Shown here one piece after another: positions 41,343-53,956 of a stretch of DNA of 64,000 nucleotides. This DNA comes from Neomesorhizobium albiziae (GTDB taxonomy: Bacteria; Pseudomonadota; Alphaproteobacteria; Rhizobiales; Rhizobiaceae), in NCBI RefSeq assembly GCF_900114255.1, contig NZ_FOSL01000005.1, forward strand, positions 186,001 through 250,000, read 5' to 3'. The translations under genes and the position numbers were made by a program. Below the pieces are notes generated by a model that was given only the letters and a program-made list of their open reading frames with translations, did not search any database and was not told the origin of the DNA. The first letter of the stretch is position 1; every line of letters starts with the position of its first letter.

Positions 41343-42269
41343 TCAGCCCCGCTCCAGGGCGGCGGCGATCTTCGCCGCCAGCCGGGCATTGTTTTCGACC
41401 AGCGCGATGTTGGTCTTGAGGCTGGCGCCCTCGGTTATTTCCAGCAGCTTGCCGAGCAGGAACGGCGTCACCGCCTTGCCGGAGATGCCTTCCTTCTCGC
41501 CGGCCTTCTGGGCCGCGGCGATGTAGCCCGCCATCACCGAAGCCGGTATCTCGTCCTTCTCCGGCACTGGGTTGGCGACCAGCATGCCGCCGCCGAGACC
41601 AAGAGACGCGCGCGTCCTGAAAAATCCCGCGATCCGCTCCGCATCGTCGAGCCTGAGCGGCGCCTTGTGCGGCGACGTGCGCGACCAGAAGGCCGGCATC
41701 ACGTCGGAGCCGTAGGCGACCACCGGCACGCCGCGCGTCTCCAGCACTTCCAGGGTCTTCTCGATGTCGAGGATCGCCTTGGCGCCGGCTGAAACCACGA
41801 TCACCGGCGTACGCGCCAGTTCGTCGAGATCGGCGGAGATGTCGAAGCTCTTTTCGGCGCCCTTGTGCACGCCGCCGATGCCGCCGGTCGCGAAAACCTT
41901 GATGCCGGCCATGTGCGCGGCGATCATCGTTGCCGCGACCGTGGTGCCGCCAGTGCGTTTTTCCGCCACCGCGAAGCCGAGATCGGCGCGCGACAGCTTC
42001 ATCGCGCCGGTCGTCTTCGCCAGCCTTTCACGCTCTTCGTCCGAAAGCCCGATCTTCAACCGGCCGTCCACCACCGCAATCGTGGCGGGCACGGCGCCGC
42101 CGTCGGTGATGATCTTTTCGACATTCATCGCCATCGCAGCGTTGTCGGGGTAGGGCATGCCGTGGGTGATGATCGTGCTTTCCAGGGCAACCACCGGTCG
42201 GCCCACGGCAAGCGCTTCGGCGACAGGCGCGTGGATATCTGTGAAGGGGCGGGCGGTTTCGGGTGTCAT
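41343..42269 (-). CDS. psuG: Pseudouridine-5'-phosphate glycosidase
   Basis: A 308-residue enzyme that splits pseudouridine 5'-phosphate into uracil and ribose 5-phosphate. Family motifs: VVALESTIITHGMPYPDN, VPATIAVVDGRLKIGLSDEE, AEKRTGGTTVAATMIAAHMAGIKVFATGGIGGVH, VVSAGAKAILDIEKTLEVLETRGVPVVAYG, and the C-terminal GKAVTPFLL. ATG at 42269 follows GGAGACCGAC. It is 25 bases downstream of the PfkB kinase gene, which supplies its substrate. Confidence 0.95.
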   Translation of the reverse strand: MTPETARPFTDIHAPVAEALAVGRPVVALESTIITHGMPYPDNAAMAMNVEKIITDGGAVPATIAVVDGRLKIGLSDEERERLAKTTGAMKLSRADLGFAVAEKRTGGTTVAATMIAAHMAGIKVFATGGIGGVHKGAEKSFDISADLDELARTPVIVVSAGAKAILDIEKTLEVLETRGVPVVAYGSDVMPAFWSRTSPHKAPLRLDDAERIAGFFRTRASLGLGGGMLVANPVPEKDEIPASVMAGYIAAAQKAGEKEGISGKAVTPFLLGKLLEITEGASLKTNIALVENNARLAAKIAAALERG

Positions 42270-42294
42270 GTCGGTCTCCGGAAGGTCGCGCTGC

Positions 42295-43233
42295 TCATGC
42301 CATTTCCGTGGCGTGCGGCACAAGGGCAAGGGCGGCAGTGAATTCCCGGGCAGAAAAATCCGCCACGGCGGCCGGGCTTTCCACAGTCAGCATCGCGGCA
42401 GCCAATCCTTCCCGCAACGCTTCGCGCAGCGCAAAACCTTTCATCAGGGCGGCGATCGTCGCGCCGGCCAGCGCGTCGCCCGCACCGGTGACGTCGGCAA
42501 TTCTGCGGGCGCGCGGCGGCACGATTGAAAAGATGGCCTCCCGGTCGAACCCGATCACCGCTTCGCCGCCCGCCGTGATCACGCCTTGCGCCAGCCCCTT
42601 GTCGCGCAGGCTTGCCACCATTTTGGCTGTCCCGGCTTCCCCGATGCCGGCCAGCCGCAGCGCCTCGTGCCGGTTCATGAACAGGCACGAAATATGCCCG
42701 AGCAACCCCGCCAGGCGCACCGCCTTGGCCGGCGATATGGCGATGGCAAACACCGGCTTGCCGGCTGCAACCGCCATCAGCTTGGCAAGGCCGGCTTCAG
42801 GCAGGTTTGCATCGCAAAGTATGGCATCCGCGCTCGCGGCTGCTTCGCGGACCTTCGCGCGGCCAGGCTGCTTCGCGAAGGCCAGTTCGTAGAGCCCCAT
42901 GTCCGCCAGCCCGGCGATCAGGTCTCCGTCGCGGTCGAGCAGGGCGGTGTAGCTGGGGGTAGAACGGTCGAGGAAGACCACGGAAAGGTCCTCGATGCCG
43001 GCCCGGGCGATGGCGCGGGCGACATTGTCGCCGGCCGCATCGCCGCCGCGCACCGAAAGCAGCGATGCGCTGACGCCATGTTTCATCGCATTGCGCAGCG
43101 CATTGAACACCACGCCGCCGACTTCTTCGCTCAGCACGCCGGGATTGGATGTGCCGGGCACATACGCGCCCGAAACCTGGCCGCGTCGGTCGATATGGGC
43201 GCCGCCGACGGCGAAGAGGTGGTTTGAGGTCAT
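42295..43233 (-). CDS. psuK: PfkB family carbohydrate kinase, probable pseudouridine kinase
   Basis: A 312-residue ribokinase-fold enzyme. GGAHIDRRGQVSG at the N-terminus, GGVVFNALRNAMKHGVSASLLSVRGGDAAGDNV (sugar site), and the PfkB signature DVTGAGDALAGATIAALM with the catalytic aspartate. Context with psuG makes pseudouridine the likely substrate, giving a two-step route for pseudouridine from RNA turnover. A longer frame exists upstream, but ATG at 43233 gives the family N-terminus. The ribosome site is weak. Confidence 0.9.
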   Translation of the reverse strand: MTSNHLFAVGGAHIDRRGQVSGAYVPGTSNPGVLSEEVGGVVFNALRNAMKHGVSASLLSVRGGDAAGDNVARAIARAGIEDLSVVFLDRSTPSYTALLDRDGDLIAGLADMGLYELAFAKQPGRAKVREAAASADAILCDANLPEAGLAKLMAVAAGKPVFAIAISPAKAVRLAGLLGHISCLFMNRHEALRLAGIGEAGTAKMVASLRDKGLAQGVITAGGEAVIGFDREAIFSIVPPRARRIADVTGAGDALAGATIAALMKGFALREALREGLAAAMLTVESPAAVADFSAREFTAALALVPHATEMA

Positions 43234-43431
43234 GGGGGAGCAATCCAATGCGCGATTTCGGAACGGACAATATGGGGCGGCCTGCACACCTGCAATCGGC
43301 GGACTGCCGAATCGGCAGGCTGTTTCCTGCCGCCAACCCGGTGCTGGTTCCAATTCAGTCTATTTCCAGGGGATCGAAACAAAAATGGAACGTATCGGGA
43401 TTATATAATCAAAACCGATGCTTAGAGCCTC

Positions 43432-43460
43432 TTGCCAAATTAGAACAAAACAGGTACATA
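43432..43460 (+). promoter_or_regulatory. recA promoter with candidate LexA operator in the spacer
   Basis: TTGCCA at 43432-43437 and TACATA at 43455-43460 are 17 bases apart. GAAC-AAAACAG-GTAC (43443-43457) lies in the spacer and touches the -10 element; it differs in one base from the alphaproteobacterial SOS box GAAC-N7-GAAC. LexA bound there would block RNA polymerase. A small dyad CCGGA-TTG-TCCGG (43473-43485) follows in the leader. Confidence 0.7.
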
Positions 43461-43515
43461 ATAAACAAGACACCGGATTGTCCGGCCTTCATTGACGACC
43501 ACGGGGTGATGTATC

Positions 43516-44601
<1,086 letters not shown>

Positions 44602-44626
44602 GAGGATTCCTTCCCCTGCAATACCG

Positions 44627-44658
44627 ACCGCCGGCTTCACGCCGGCGGTTTTGTTTTG
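44627..44658 (+). terminator. Intrinsic terminator of recA
   Basis: ACCGCCGGC / GCCGGCGGT stem with loop TTCAC, followed by TTTTGTTTTGG; 25 bases after the recA stop. Confidence 0.93.
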
Positions 44659-44682
44659 GCGCTGCAGATTGGGTTTCCTAGG

Positions 44683-44782
44683 GCATGTCGCCCGAAAGTG
44701 TCCTCGGTTTCGGGAGAAACGACATGCACAAACAAGAAGCTACAACGTGACCGCCGAATCCCATTCGACGGTCACGTTGTAG
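44683..44782. repeat. Two-hairpin intergenic element, family C
   Basis: Between recA and alaS. Hairpin 1 (44683-44727): GCATGTCG..CGACATGC outer arms with CCGAAA..TTTCGG inside. Hairpin 2 (44740-44782): a perfect 14-pair stem CTACAACGTGACCG / CGGTCACGTTGTAG, with GAAT-CCC-ATTC at the tip. The design (two large hairpins in a row) parallels family B at 16019 and 61683, but the sequence differs. One copy is seen in this window. No ORF belongs to it. Confidence 0.85.
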
Positions 44783-44880
44783 TCGTCCGGTGTTTCTGGA
44801 CAGGGCAGGGTGCTGACGATAAAAGGCCATGTCCATTTTCGCCCCGCTAAATAAGGCAGGGTTCTCACAAAGGCATCAGC

Positions 44881-47547
<2,667 letters not shown>

Positions 47548-47550
47548 TTT

Positions 47551-48042
47551 TCAGCCTGCGGGTGGCTGCCAGGGCACGCAAAACGCGCGCCCTGGTCGCG
47601 ACCACGCGAAATGGCGGAAGCCATCGGCATCGATGCCGGTCACTTCGGTGAAGCCGGCTGCGCGGAGCAAATTTTCGCTGGCCAGGTTGCCGTCTTCCAC
47701 ACCTGCGAAGAATTCGACGACATCGCTGAACAGAGGCGCTGCCAGCAAGGCGCCTATGGTCGAGGTGCCGAAGCCGCGTCGCCGTGCGCTTGGCGCAGTG
47801 ATGTTTGCAAAGCTTGCCCGGCCGTCGGCGTAACGTTCGACATCGGCGAGGCCGACCGGTGTATCGCCATGCACCGCAAGCAGCACGTGGCGGTTGTCGT
47901 TTCCATCTGCGAGCTTCAACGCCGCTGCGGGCCAGCTTCGGCCGCCCAGCCAGCGGCGTGTATCCGCATCGTCGAACCAGGGCAAGACAGCCGTCAGCTC
48001 TGTCTTGCCCAATGGCCTCAATGTGATAGCCGGGTTGCTCAG
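47551..48042 (-). CDS. GNAT family N-acetyltransferase, probable CTG start
   Basis: A protein of about 163 residues with GNAT features: opening strand [42 protein letters not shown], the acetyl-CoA pyrophosphate loop [22 protein letters not shown] (R/QxxGxG/A type), and [14 protein letters not shown] near the end. No ATG or GTG is in frame near the expected N-terminus. CTG at 48042 overlaps the icd stop as CTGA, has GAAGAAGG seven bases upstream, and gives [10 protein letters not shown], the expected first strand. The standard alternative is TTG at 48021, which would remove part of this strand. The acceptor substrate is unknown. Confidence 0.8.
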   Translation of the reverse strand: MSNPAITLRPLGKTELTAVLPWFDDADTRRWLGGRSWPAAALKLADGNDNRHVLLAVHGDTPVGLADVERYADGRASFANITAPSARRRGFGTSTIGALLAAPLFSDVVEFFAGVEDGNLASENLLRAAGFTEVTGIDADGFRHFAWSRPGRAFCVPWQPPAG

Positions 48043-49250
48043 GCCATCGCCTTCTTCAGGTTCTCGTCGATCTTGTCGAGGAAGCCGGTGGTCGACAGCC
48101 ACGGCTGGTCGGCGCCGATCAGCAGCGCAAGGTCCTTGGTCATGTAGCCGCTCTCCACCGTCTGGATGCAGACCTTCTCCAGCGTGTCGGCGAACTTTTT
48201 CAGTTCGGCGTTGTCGTCGAGCTTGGCGCGATGCGCCAGGCCGCGCGTCCAGGCGAAGATCGAGGCGATCGAGTTGGTCGAGGTTTCTTCGCCCTTCTGG
48301 TGCTGGCGATAATGGCGTGTCACCGTGCCGTGGGCCGCCTCCGCCTCGACGGTCTGGCCGTCCGGCGTCATCAGCACCGAGGTCATCAGGCCGAGCGAGC
48401 CGAAGCCCTGGGCGACCGTATCGGACTGGACGTCGCCGTCGTAGTTCTTGCAGGCCCAGACATAACCGCCCGACCACTTCAGGCTGGAAGCGACCATGTC
48501 GTCGATCAGGCGATGCTCGTACCAGATCTTCTTTTCCTTGAACGCCGCCTCGAACTCCTTCTCGTAGACTTCCTGGAAGATGTCCTTGAAGCGGCCGTCA
48601 TAGGCCTTGAGGATGGTGTTCTTGGTCGACAGGTAGACGGGGTAGCCGCGCAGGATGCCGTAGTTCAGCGAGGCGCGCGCGAATTCGCGGATCGAATCGT
48701 CGAGATTGTACATGGCCATCGCGACGCCGGAGGACGGCGCGTCGAAGACGTCGTGTTCGATCGTCTTGCCGTCTTCGCCGACGAACTTGATCGTCAGCTT
48801 GCCCTTGCCGGGGAAACGGAAGTCGGTTGCCCTGTACTGGTCGCCGAAGGCATGGCGGCCGACGATGATCGGCTTGGTCCAGCCCGGCACCAGCCGCGGC
48901 ACGTTCTTCATGATGATCGGCTCGCGGAAAATGGTGCCGCCCAGGATGTTGCGGATGGTGCCGTTGGGCGACTTCCACATCTTCTTCAGCGAGAACTCCT
49001 CGACGCGCTGTTCGTCCGGCGTGATCGTAGCGCATTTGACGCCGACGCCGTATTTCTTGATCGCATTGGCGGCGTCGATCGTCACCTGGTCGTCGGTCGC
49101 GTCGCGGTGCTCGATGCCGAGGTCGTAATATTTGAGGTCGATGTCGAGATAAGGGTGGATCAGCTTTTCCTTGATGAACTGCCAGATGATCCGGGTCATC
49201 TCGTCGCCGTCGAGCTCGACAACCGGATTTTTCACCTTGATCTTCGCCAT
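48039..49250 (-). CDS. icd: Isocitrate dehydrogenase, NADP-dependent
   Basis: A 403-residue TCA-cycle enzyme of the eukaryote-like (class II) NADP-dependent type usual in Rhizobiales. Markers: [51 protein letters not shown], the substrate-binding [44 protein letters not shown], the metal site [43 protein letters not shown] and NADP-binding [41 protein letters not shown]. It is translated from ATG at 49250 and feeds, through a CTGA overlap, into a GNAT gene. Confidence 0.97.
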   Translation of the reverse strand: MAKIKVKNPVVELDGDEMTRIIWQFIKEKLIHPYLDIDLKYYDLGIEHRDATDDQVTIDAANAIKKYGVGVKCATITPDEQRVEEFSLKKMWKSPNGTIRNILGGTIFREPIIMKNVPRLVPGWTKPIIVGRHAFGDQYRATDFRFPGKGKLTIKFVGEDGKTIEHDVFDAPSSGVAMAMYNLDDSIREFARASLNYGILRGYPVYLSTKNTILKAYDGRFKDIFQEVYEKEFEAAFKEKKIWYEHRLIDDMVASSLKWSGGYVWACKNYDGDVQSDTVAQGFGSLGLMTSVLMTPDGQTVEAEAAHGTVTRHYRQHQKGEETSTNSIASIFAWTRGLAHRAKLDDNAELKKFADTLEKVCIQTVESGYMTKDLALLIGADQPWLSTTGFLDKIDENLKKAMA

Positions 49251-49382
49251 AGGAAATGCCTCGTTTTCTGGGGTGCGGGACGGACTATCCCGGAAAGGTT
49301 TGCGTCAGGGGCCGCGGCCCCTATAGCACTGTGTACCGTAGAGGCAAAGCCTTGGCGGCGGCGGATTCCTCGGAGCGAAAAG

Positions 49383-50294
49383 ATGTCTGACGGAGACTGC
49401 GAAATGCGCTTCGGTTTTCATGCCGCGGGAGGGATCGAGCTGCATTTTGCTGCCGCCGGCAACCCGGCCAAACCGCTGGTCATCTGCCTGTATGGCTTTC
49501 CCGAATACTGGGCCGCCTGGCGCGAGGTGATGAGGGCGCTGGCCCGCGATTATCATGTGGTGGCGCCGGACCTTCGCGGCTTCAACCTTTCATCGAAACC
49601 GGAGGGTATCGAGGCCTATCGCGCAAAACATCTGGTCGCGGATATCGCCGCATTGGCAGATCACCTTTCGCCCGGCCGGCCGTTCGTGCTCGCCGGCCAC
49701 GATTGGGGCGCGTCGATCGCCTATGCCTATGCGTTCGCCCATCCCGAACGGCTGACGCATCTCGTCATTGCCAATGGCGTGCATCCCGTGTGTTTCCAGC
49801 GCGCCATTTTCAGGGATGCTGCGCAACGCAGCGCGAGCCAGTACATCAACCGCCTGCGCGCCCCAGACGCCGACGTGCTGATGTCTGAGGACCGTTTTCG
49901 GCGCACGCTCAGGATGATCGCCGGGTTTTCGAAGACGGATTGGATGACGCCTGAGAGCGAAGCCGGCTATCTGGAAGCGTGGGGCCGGCCGGGCGCGATG
50001 ACTGCGATGCTAAACTGGTATCGCGCTTCGCCGATCGTCGTTCCGGCGCCTGGCGAGGCGGCGGGCGATTCATTCCTGCTGTCATTGCCGGATGAAGCGG
50101 TCGCCATCCGCATGCCGCATCTGGTGGTCTGGGGCGAGGCGGACGAGGCCTTGCTGCCTGTCTGTCTCGACGGCCTGGACCGCTACGCACCGGAGCTTGC
50201 GATCCGCAGGATCGCTGGCGCCGGCCACTGGATATTGCACGAAAAACCGGCCGAAGTGGCCGATGCGATCAGGCTTTTTATCACCGGGCGCTGA
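49383..50294 (+). CDS. Alpha/beta hydrolase, epoxide hydrolase-like
   Basis: A 303-residue hydrolase of the epoxide hydrolase/haloacid dehalogenase-type alpha/beta fold. The nucleophile elbow is GHDWGASIAYAYAFAHPERL with Asp as nucleophile, preceded by VVAPDLRGFNLSSKPEGI. The usual oxyanion motif HGFPE reads LYGFPEYWAAW here, so the His is Tyr. The acid is in VVWGEADEALLP and the base in GAGHWILHEKP. ATG at 49383 follows GGAGCGAAAAG; the preceding gap carries no gene. Substrate is not predicted; it may be an epoxide, fluoroacetate-like or ester substrate. Confidence 0.88.
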   Translation: MSDGDCEMRFGFHAAGGIELHFAAAGNPAKPLVICLYGFPEYWAAWREVMRALARDYHVVAPDLRGFNLSSKPEGIEAYRAKHLVADIAALADHLSPGRPFVLAGHDWGASIAYAYAFAHPERLTHLVIANGVHPVCFQRAIFRDAAQRSASQYINRLRAPDADVLMSEDRFRRTLRMIAGFSKTDWMTPESEAGYLEAWGRPGAMTAMLNWYRASPIVVPAPGEAAGDSFLLSLPDEAVAIRMPHLVVWGEADEALLPVCLDGLDRYAPELAIRRIAGAGHWILHEKPAEVADAIRLFITGR

Positions 50295-50627
50295 TCATTT
50301 CTTCTTCTTTGGCGGCATCGGCCCGACATAGGTGGATGCCATGGCGATCCATTCCCTCAAGGCCTTGTCGTCCAGCGCTTCCGGTCCGACAAGCACAAAA
50401 CCCTTCATGTCGCGGCCAGTGAAGTTCATGCGCGCCGCGCCGGGCTTGGTCAGTGCGGCCGCTTCCTGCTCGTCGCCGACCCGCGCCAGCAGCTTGCCGT
50501 CTTTCATCGTGCCGACAAGCATGTTGCCGTTGAGCATGAAGCAGATGCCGCCGAACATGCGGATTTCGCCGATGTTGGGATCGTCGCCTATTTCGGCTCG
50601 AATGCGGTCGGGCAGGTCGTCGGTCAT
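50295..50627 (-). CDS. TfoX N-terminal domain family protein
   Basis: A 110-residue single-domain protein: IRMFGGICFMLNGNMLVGTMKDGKLLARVGDEQEAAALTKPGAARMNFTGRDMKGFVLV is the TfoX/Sxy N-terminal domain, with a lysine-rich C-terminal tail. In gammaproteobacteria TfoX activates competence genes together with CRP, but stand-alone N-terminal domains in rhizobia have unknown roles. It is convergent with the hydrolase (no gap between the genes) and divergent from trmJ. Confidence 0.9.
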   Translation of the reverse strand: MTDDLPDRIRAEIGDDPNIGEIRMFGGICFMLNGNMLVGTMKDGKLLARVGDEQEAAALTKPGAARMNFTGRDMKGFVLVGPEALDDKALREWIAMASTYVGPMPPKKKK

Positions 50628-50706
50628 ATCAGCTTCTTTGCCAAAGCTTCATTTTCCCGGTGGAATATGTCAGGGACGCGCAACAGTCGCAATCGAAGCA
50701 AACTCC

Positions 50707-51570
50707 ATGACAGGCAAGACACCAGGCAAGATACGAATGACTGAGGGACCGGTCATCATTCTTGTCGAACCTCAACTCGGCGAAAACATCGGCATGGTGG
50801 CGCGCGCCATGGCGAATTTCGGCCTTTCGCAATTGCGTCTGGTCAACCCACGCGACGGCTGGCCGAGCGACAAGGCGCGCGCCGCTGCCAGCAAGGCCGA
50901 TCACGTCATCGACGGCGTCGTGGTGTTCGACACGCTGGAGGGGGCGATTGCCGATCTCGGTTTCATCTTCGCCACGACCGCGCGCGAGCGCGACGGCTTC
51001 AAGGCAGTGCGCAGCCCCGTCACTGCGGCAAGGATGCTAAGGGCGCGCCAGGCCTCGGGGCAGGCGACCGGCATCCTGTTCGGCCGCGAACGCTTCGGCC
51101 TCAGCAACGAAGAGGTGGGGTTGGCCGACGAGATCGTAACTTTTCCGGTCGATCCATCCTTTGCTTCGCTCAACATCGCGCAAGCGGTGCTGTTGATGTC
51201 TTACGAGTGGCTGAAGTCGGGGCTGCAAAGCGAGACCGATACGGTCTTTTCCGGGCCTGAAATAACGCCGGCGCCAAAGGAGCAACTGATTGGCCTGCTG
51301 TCGCATCTCGAAGATGCGCTGGAGGCGCGTGGTTATTTCCGCCCGACTTCGAAAAAGCCCAAAATGGTCGACAATCTTCGCGCCGTGCTGACCCGCGCCG
51401 GCTTTGCCACCGCGGAAATAAAATTGTTGCGGGGGGTGGTGGCATCCTTGGATTATTTTTCGCCGAAACAGCCGCGCGGCTCGGGCTATCCCGAACGCAA
51501 GGCCAAAGCGGACAAAGCGGCGCGAACCGGCAAAGCCGAGACAGACACCGGGGAGGGCGGCCATGACTGA
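50707..51570 (+). CDS. trmJ: tRNA (cytidine/uridine-2'-O-)-methyltransferase TrmJ-like
   Basis: A 287-residue SPOUT methyltransferase with the trefoil-knot SAM site. Motif 1 is [35 protein letters not shown], motif 2 is [46 protein letters not shown]. This matches the TrmJ/LasT group that 2'-O-methylates position 32 of the tRNA anticodon loop. The C-terminus extends with a [12 protein letters not shown] tail. Start 50707 has a nearby in-frame ATG ten codons later ([12 protein letters not shown]) that could also serve. The stop lies eight bases into murI, so the two genes are coupled. Confidence 0.9.
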   Translation: MTGKTPGKIRMTEGPVIILVEPQLGENIGMVARAMANFGLSQLRLVNPRDGWPSDKARAAASKADHVIDGVVVFDTLEGAIADLGFIFATTARERDGFKAVRSPVTAARMLRARQASGQATGILFGRERFGLSNEEVGLADEIVTFPVDPSFASLNIAQAVLLMSYEWLKSGLQSETDTVFSGPEITPAPKEQLIGLLSHLEDALEARGYFRPTSKKPKMVDNLRAVLTRAGFATAEIKLLRGVVASLDYFSPKQPRGSGYPERKAKADKAARTGKAETDTGEGGHD

Positions 51571-52363
51571 CCGTCCGATCCTGATGTTCGATTCGGGCAT
51601 CGGCGGGCTTGGCGTCCTGCGCGAGGCGCGCGTCCTGATGCCCGAACGCCGCTTCGTCTATGTCGCCGATGATGCTGCGTTTCCATACGGCGACTGGGAA
51701 GAGGATGCGCTGCGCAGCCGGCTGATCGAACTGTTCGGCCGTCTGCTGCGCGAGCACGAACCCGAAATCGCGGTCATCCCCTGCAATACGGCGTCCACGC
51801 TGGCGCTCGGCGATCTTCGCGAGGCCTATCCGCTGGTGCCGTTTGTCGGAACGGTTCCGGCCATCAAGCCAGCCGCGGAGCGCACGCGCTCCGGCCTCGT
51901 TTCGGTGCTGGCGACGCCGGGAACCGTCAAACGCCAGTATACGCGCGACCTGATCACCGACTGGGCATCCAAATGCCATGTGCGTCTTGTAGGCAGCACG
52001 CAGCTTGCCAGGCTGGCCGAGATCTACATGCGCGAGGGTTTTGTCGACGAGGAAGCGGTACGGGCCGAAATCGCGCCCTGTTTCCTGGAACAGGACAGCA
52101 AGCGCACGGATATCGTGGTCCTGGCCTGCACGCATTACCCGTTCCTGGTCAACCGCATGCGCAAGATGGCGCCCTGGCCGGTGGACTGGCTCGACCCGGC
52201 GGAAGCGATCGCGCGCCGCGCGCTTTCGCTGCTGAAGGTGGTTGCCCGGCCCGACGATGCCGCCGCCGCGGTCTTTGGCCGCGATCTTGCGATCTTCACC
52301 TCCGGCAAGCCGCATTTCGCCACGGCGCGCTTGATGCAGGGTTTCGGGCTCAGCCTGGTTTAG
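51563..52363 (+). CDS. murI: Glutamate racemase
   Basis: A 266-residue enzyme making D-glutamate for peptidoglycan. Motif [36 protein letters not shown] at the N-terminus; catalytic cysteines in [12 protein letters not shown] and [11 protein letters not shown], the usual pair. It overlaps the end of trmJ by eight bases, giving translational coupling, and overlaps the convergent iron permease gene by 14 bases at its 3' end. Confidence 0.95.
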   Translation: MTDRPILMFDSGIGGLGVLREARVLMPERRFVYVADDAAFPYGDWEEDALRSRLIELFGRLLREHEPEIAVIPCNTASTLALGDLREAYPLVPFVGTVPAIKPAAERTRSGLVSVLATPGTVKRQYTRDLITDWASKCHVRLVGSTQLARLAEIYMREGFVDEEAVRAEIAPCFLEQDSKRTDIVVLACTHYPFLVNRMRKMAPWPVDWLDPAEAIARRALSLLKVVARPDDAAAAVFGRDLAIFTSGKPHFATARLMQGFGLSLV

Positions 52364-53180
52364 CCGCTGGCGGAAGCTGCGATCGGCGCACCATTGCCGA
52401 GGCCGCCAGGATGATGACGATCGTCGCGACATAGGCGGCGATCTGGATGCCTTCGGGGCGCGCGACGTAACCCACCAGTATGTGCAGCAGGAATCCAAGG
52501 GCTGTCGTCTGCGGCAGGATATCGGATGTGTTCCAGATATCGTATCCGAGCGGCGGCAGGTATCCGGCCTGCACCAGGAAGGCGGCTGCCTGCGCGGCCA
52601 GGCCGGCGGCAAGCAGGATGATGATGACGCCGGTGACGCGGAATATCTGCTTCAGCGGCACGCGCAGCAGCCCTGCATAAAACAGCCAGCCTACCAGCGA
52701 AGCGGCAATCACGCCCAGCAGGCCGGCTTGCAGCATCGTGGCGAACCCGTACTGGCCGTCGATCGCGATGCCATAGAGGAAGAGTACGGTTTCAGAACCC
52801 TCGCGCAGCACCGCGACCGCGCAGATGATCGCCAGCGCCGACAGTGGCTTGGCACCTTCCTTGACCGCCTTTCCGACCGCACGGCTTTCGCCGACGAGTT
52901 CGGCCGCATGCGCGCTCATCCAGATCTGGTGCCAGGCGAGCATGACCACCGCGATCAGCAACACGACCGCATTGAACACCTCGGCTCCGTTGCCGTCGAA
53001 GAGATCGGAGAGCCCGCTGGCGAAGAAGGCGACGATCGCCGCGCCGCAGAGCCCGGCCGCCACGCCGCCTGCCACCCAGCCGGCGCGGCCGGAAATGCCC
53101 TTGCTGGCGGCAAGCACGATAGCCACGATCAACGCAGCTTCGAGCGTTTCGCGAAAAACGATGATAAATGTGGAGAGCAT
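52350..53180 (-). CDS. FTR1-family iron permease
   Basis: A 276-residue membrane protein with seven predicted helices. The two iron-binding motifs are [16 protein letters not shown] in helix 1 and [13 protein letters not shown] in helix 4, the bacterial forms of the yeast REGLE motif. The start has GGAGTGAACGC before it. The gene follows a cupredoxin gene by four bases. In Brucella and rhizobia such pairs (FtrB-FtrC type) take up ferrous iron, normally with a P19 protein and a ferredoxin-like partner, which are not found here. Confidence 0.92.
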   Translation of the reverse strand: MLSTFIIVFRETLEAALIVAIVLAASKGISGRAGWVAGGVAAGLCGAAIVAFFASGLSDLFDGNGAEVFNAVVLLIAVVMLAWHQIWMSAHAAELVGESRAVGKAVKEGAKPLSALAIICAVAVLREGSETVLFLYGIAIDGQYGFATMLQAGLLGVIAASLVGWLFYAGLLRVPLKQIFRVTGVIIILLAAGLAAQAAAFLVQAGYLPPLGYDIWNTSDILPQTTALGFLLHILVGYVARPEGIQIAAYVATIVIILAASAMVRRSQLPPAAKPG

Positions 53181-53184
53181 GCGT

Positions 53185-53526
53185 TCACTCCGCGAAGAGA
53201 TTGCCCAGCGCGGTGTCCATGTGGCGTTCGCCGAAGAAACCGTAGGTGCCCGCGGTCAGCGGGCCGACCTGGAAGGTGGCTTGCTTGCCGCCGGCGATGA
53301 CCTTCTCGACATGGAAGTCATTGCTCTCCAATTCTTCTGCCGTCGGGTCACTGTTGATGACGACCAGCGTGAATTCCTTGCCGGCGGGCACCGTCAGCGT
53401 TTCGGGCCTGAAGCGATGGTCCTTGATCGTGAGCGTGTAAGGGGTTTCCGCAGCCTGCGATGCAAAGCCCGACCAGGCGAAAACCGCCGCGGCAGCGGCT
53501 GCGAGCGGGAAGTGGCGAATGAGCAT
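53185..53526 (-). CDS. Cupredoxin-domain periplasmic protein
   Basis: A 113-residue secreted protein with signal MLIRHFPLAAAAAAVFAWSG and a cupredoxin fold: YTLTIKDHRFRPETLTVPAGKEFTLVVINSDPTAEELESNDFHVEKVIAGGKQATFQVGPLTAGTYGFFGE. The usual copper ligands are replaced or reduced (His in KDHRF, FHVE, ERHMD), as in the EfeO/FtrB-type cupredoxins. It is the likely periplasmic iron or copper chaperone for the permease downstream, with a four-base gap between the genes. ATG at 53526 has GAGG upstream. A possible Irr box lies about 100 bases upstream. Confidence 0.88.
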   Translation of the reverse strand: MLIRHFPLAAAAAAVFAWSGFASQAAETPYTLTIKDHRFRPETLTVPAGKEFTLVVINSDPTAEELESNDFHVEKVIAGGKQATFQVGPLTAGTYGFFGERHMDTALGNLFAE

Positions 53527-53623
53527 GATGATGGACCTCGGCAAGCCGGCGTCTCTCCGCCTGGCAGGTTCAGGACATGCTCAGAATATAAAGATGATGC
53601 CAGAAGTCAACATAAATACGCAC

Positions 53624-53640
53624 CTTGGAATCGCTCTAAA
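53624..53640 (-). promoter_or_regulatory. Candidate Irr (iron control) box for the cupredoxin-FTR1 operon
   Basis: CTTGGAATCGCTCTAAA fits the rhizobial iron control element TTTAGAA-N3-TTCTAAA at 11 of 14 fixed positions. It lies about 98 bases upstream of the cupredoxin start, in a 216-base AT-rich gap. Iron control of an iron permease is expected; the match is partial, so this is tentative. Confidence 0.45.
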
Positions 53641-53742
53641 TACAATGATTACAATATGTTAGGTGGTGTATGACACCCTGGAGGCTCCACATGGAACCGG
53701 CTTGATGCGCTGGCGTTGTCAGGGTTCGGAAGGAGAAAAGCT

Positions 53743-53931
53743 ATGCCCGCCACATCGAAAGCCCAGCAGAAAGCTGCCGGCGCCGCACTTTCCGCCAAGC
53801 GCGGCGAAACCAAGAAGAGCGAACTTTTCGGCGCTTCGAAGGAAATGTACGAATCCATGAGCGAAAAGCAGCTCGAGGAATTCGCCGAGACCAAGCGAAA
53901 AGGCCTGCCGGAGAAAAAGTCGAAGGGCTGA
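53743..53931 (+). CDS. DUF3008 family small protein
   Basis: A 62-residue, highly charged protein: MPATSKAQQKAAGAALSAKR, GETKKSELFGASKEMYESMSEKQLEEFAETKRKGLPEK. The pattern fits the small DUF3008 proteins found widely in Rhizobiales, with an N-terminal basic helix and the SKEMYESMSEKQLEEFA core. AAGGAGAAAAGC precedes the ATG. Function unknown; related proteins are induced under stress. Confidence 0.88.
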   Translation: MPATSKAQQKAAGAALSAKRGETKKSELFGASKEMYESMSEKQLEEFAETKRKGLPEKKSKG

Positions 53932-53956
53932 TCCCGGCCGGCAGGCCGTTGCGCCT

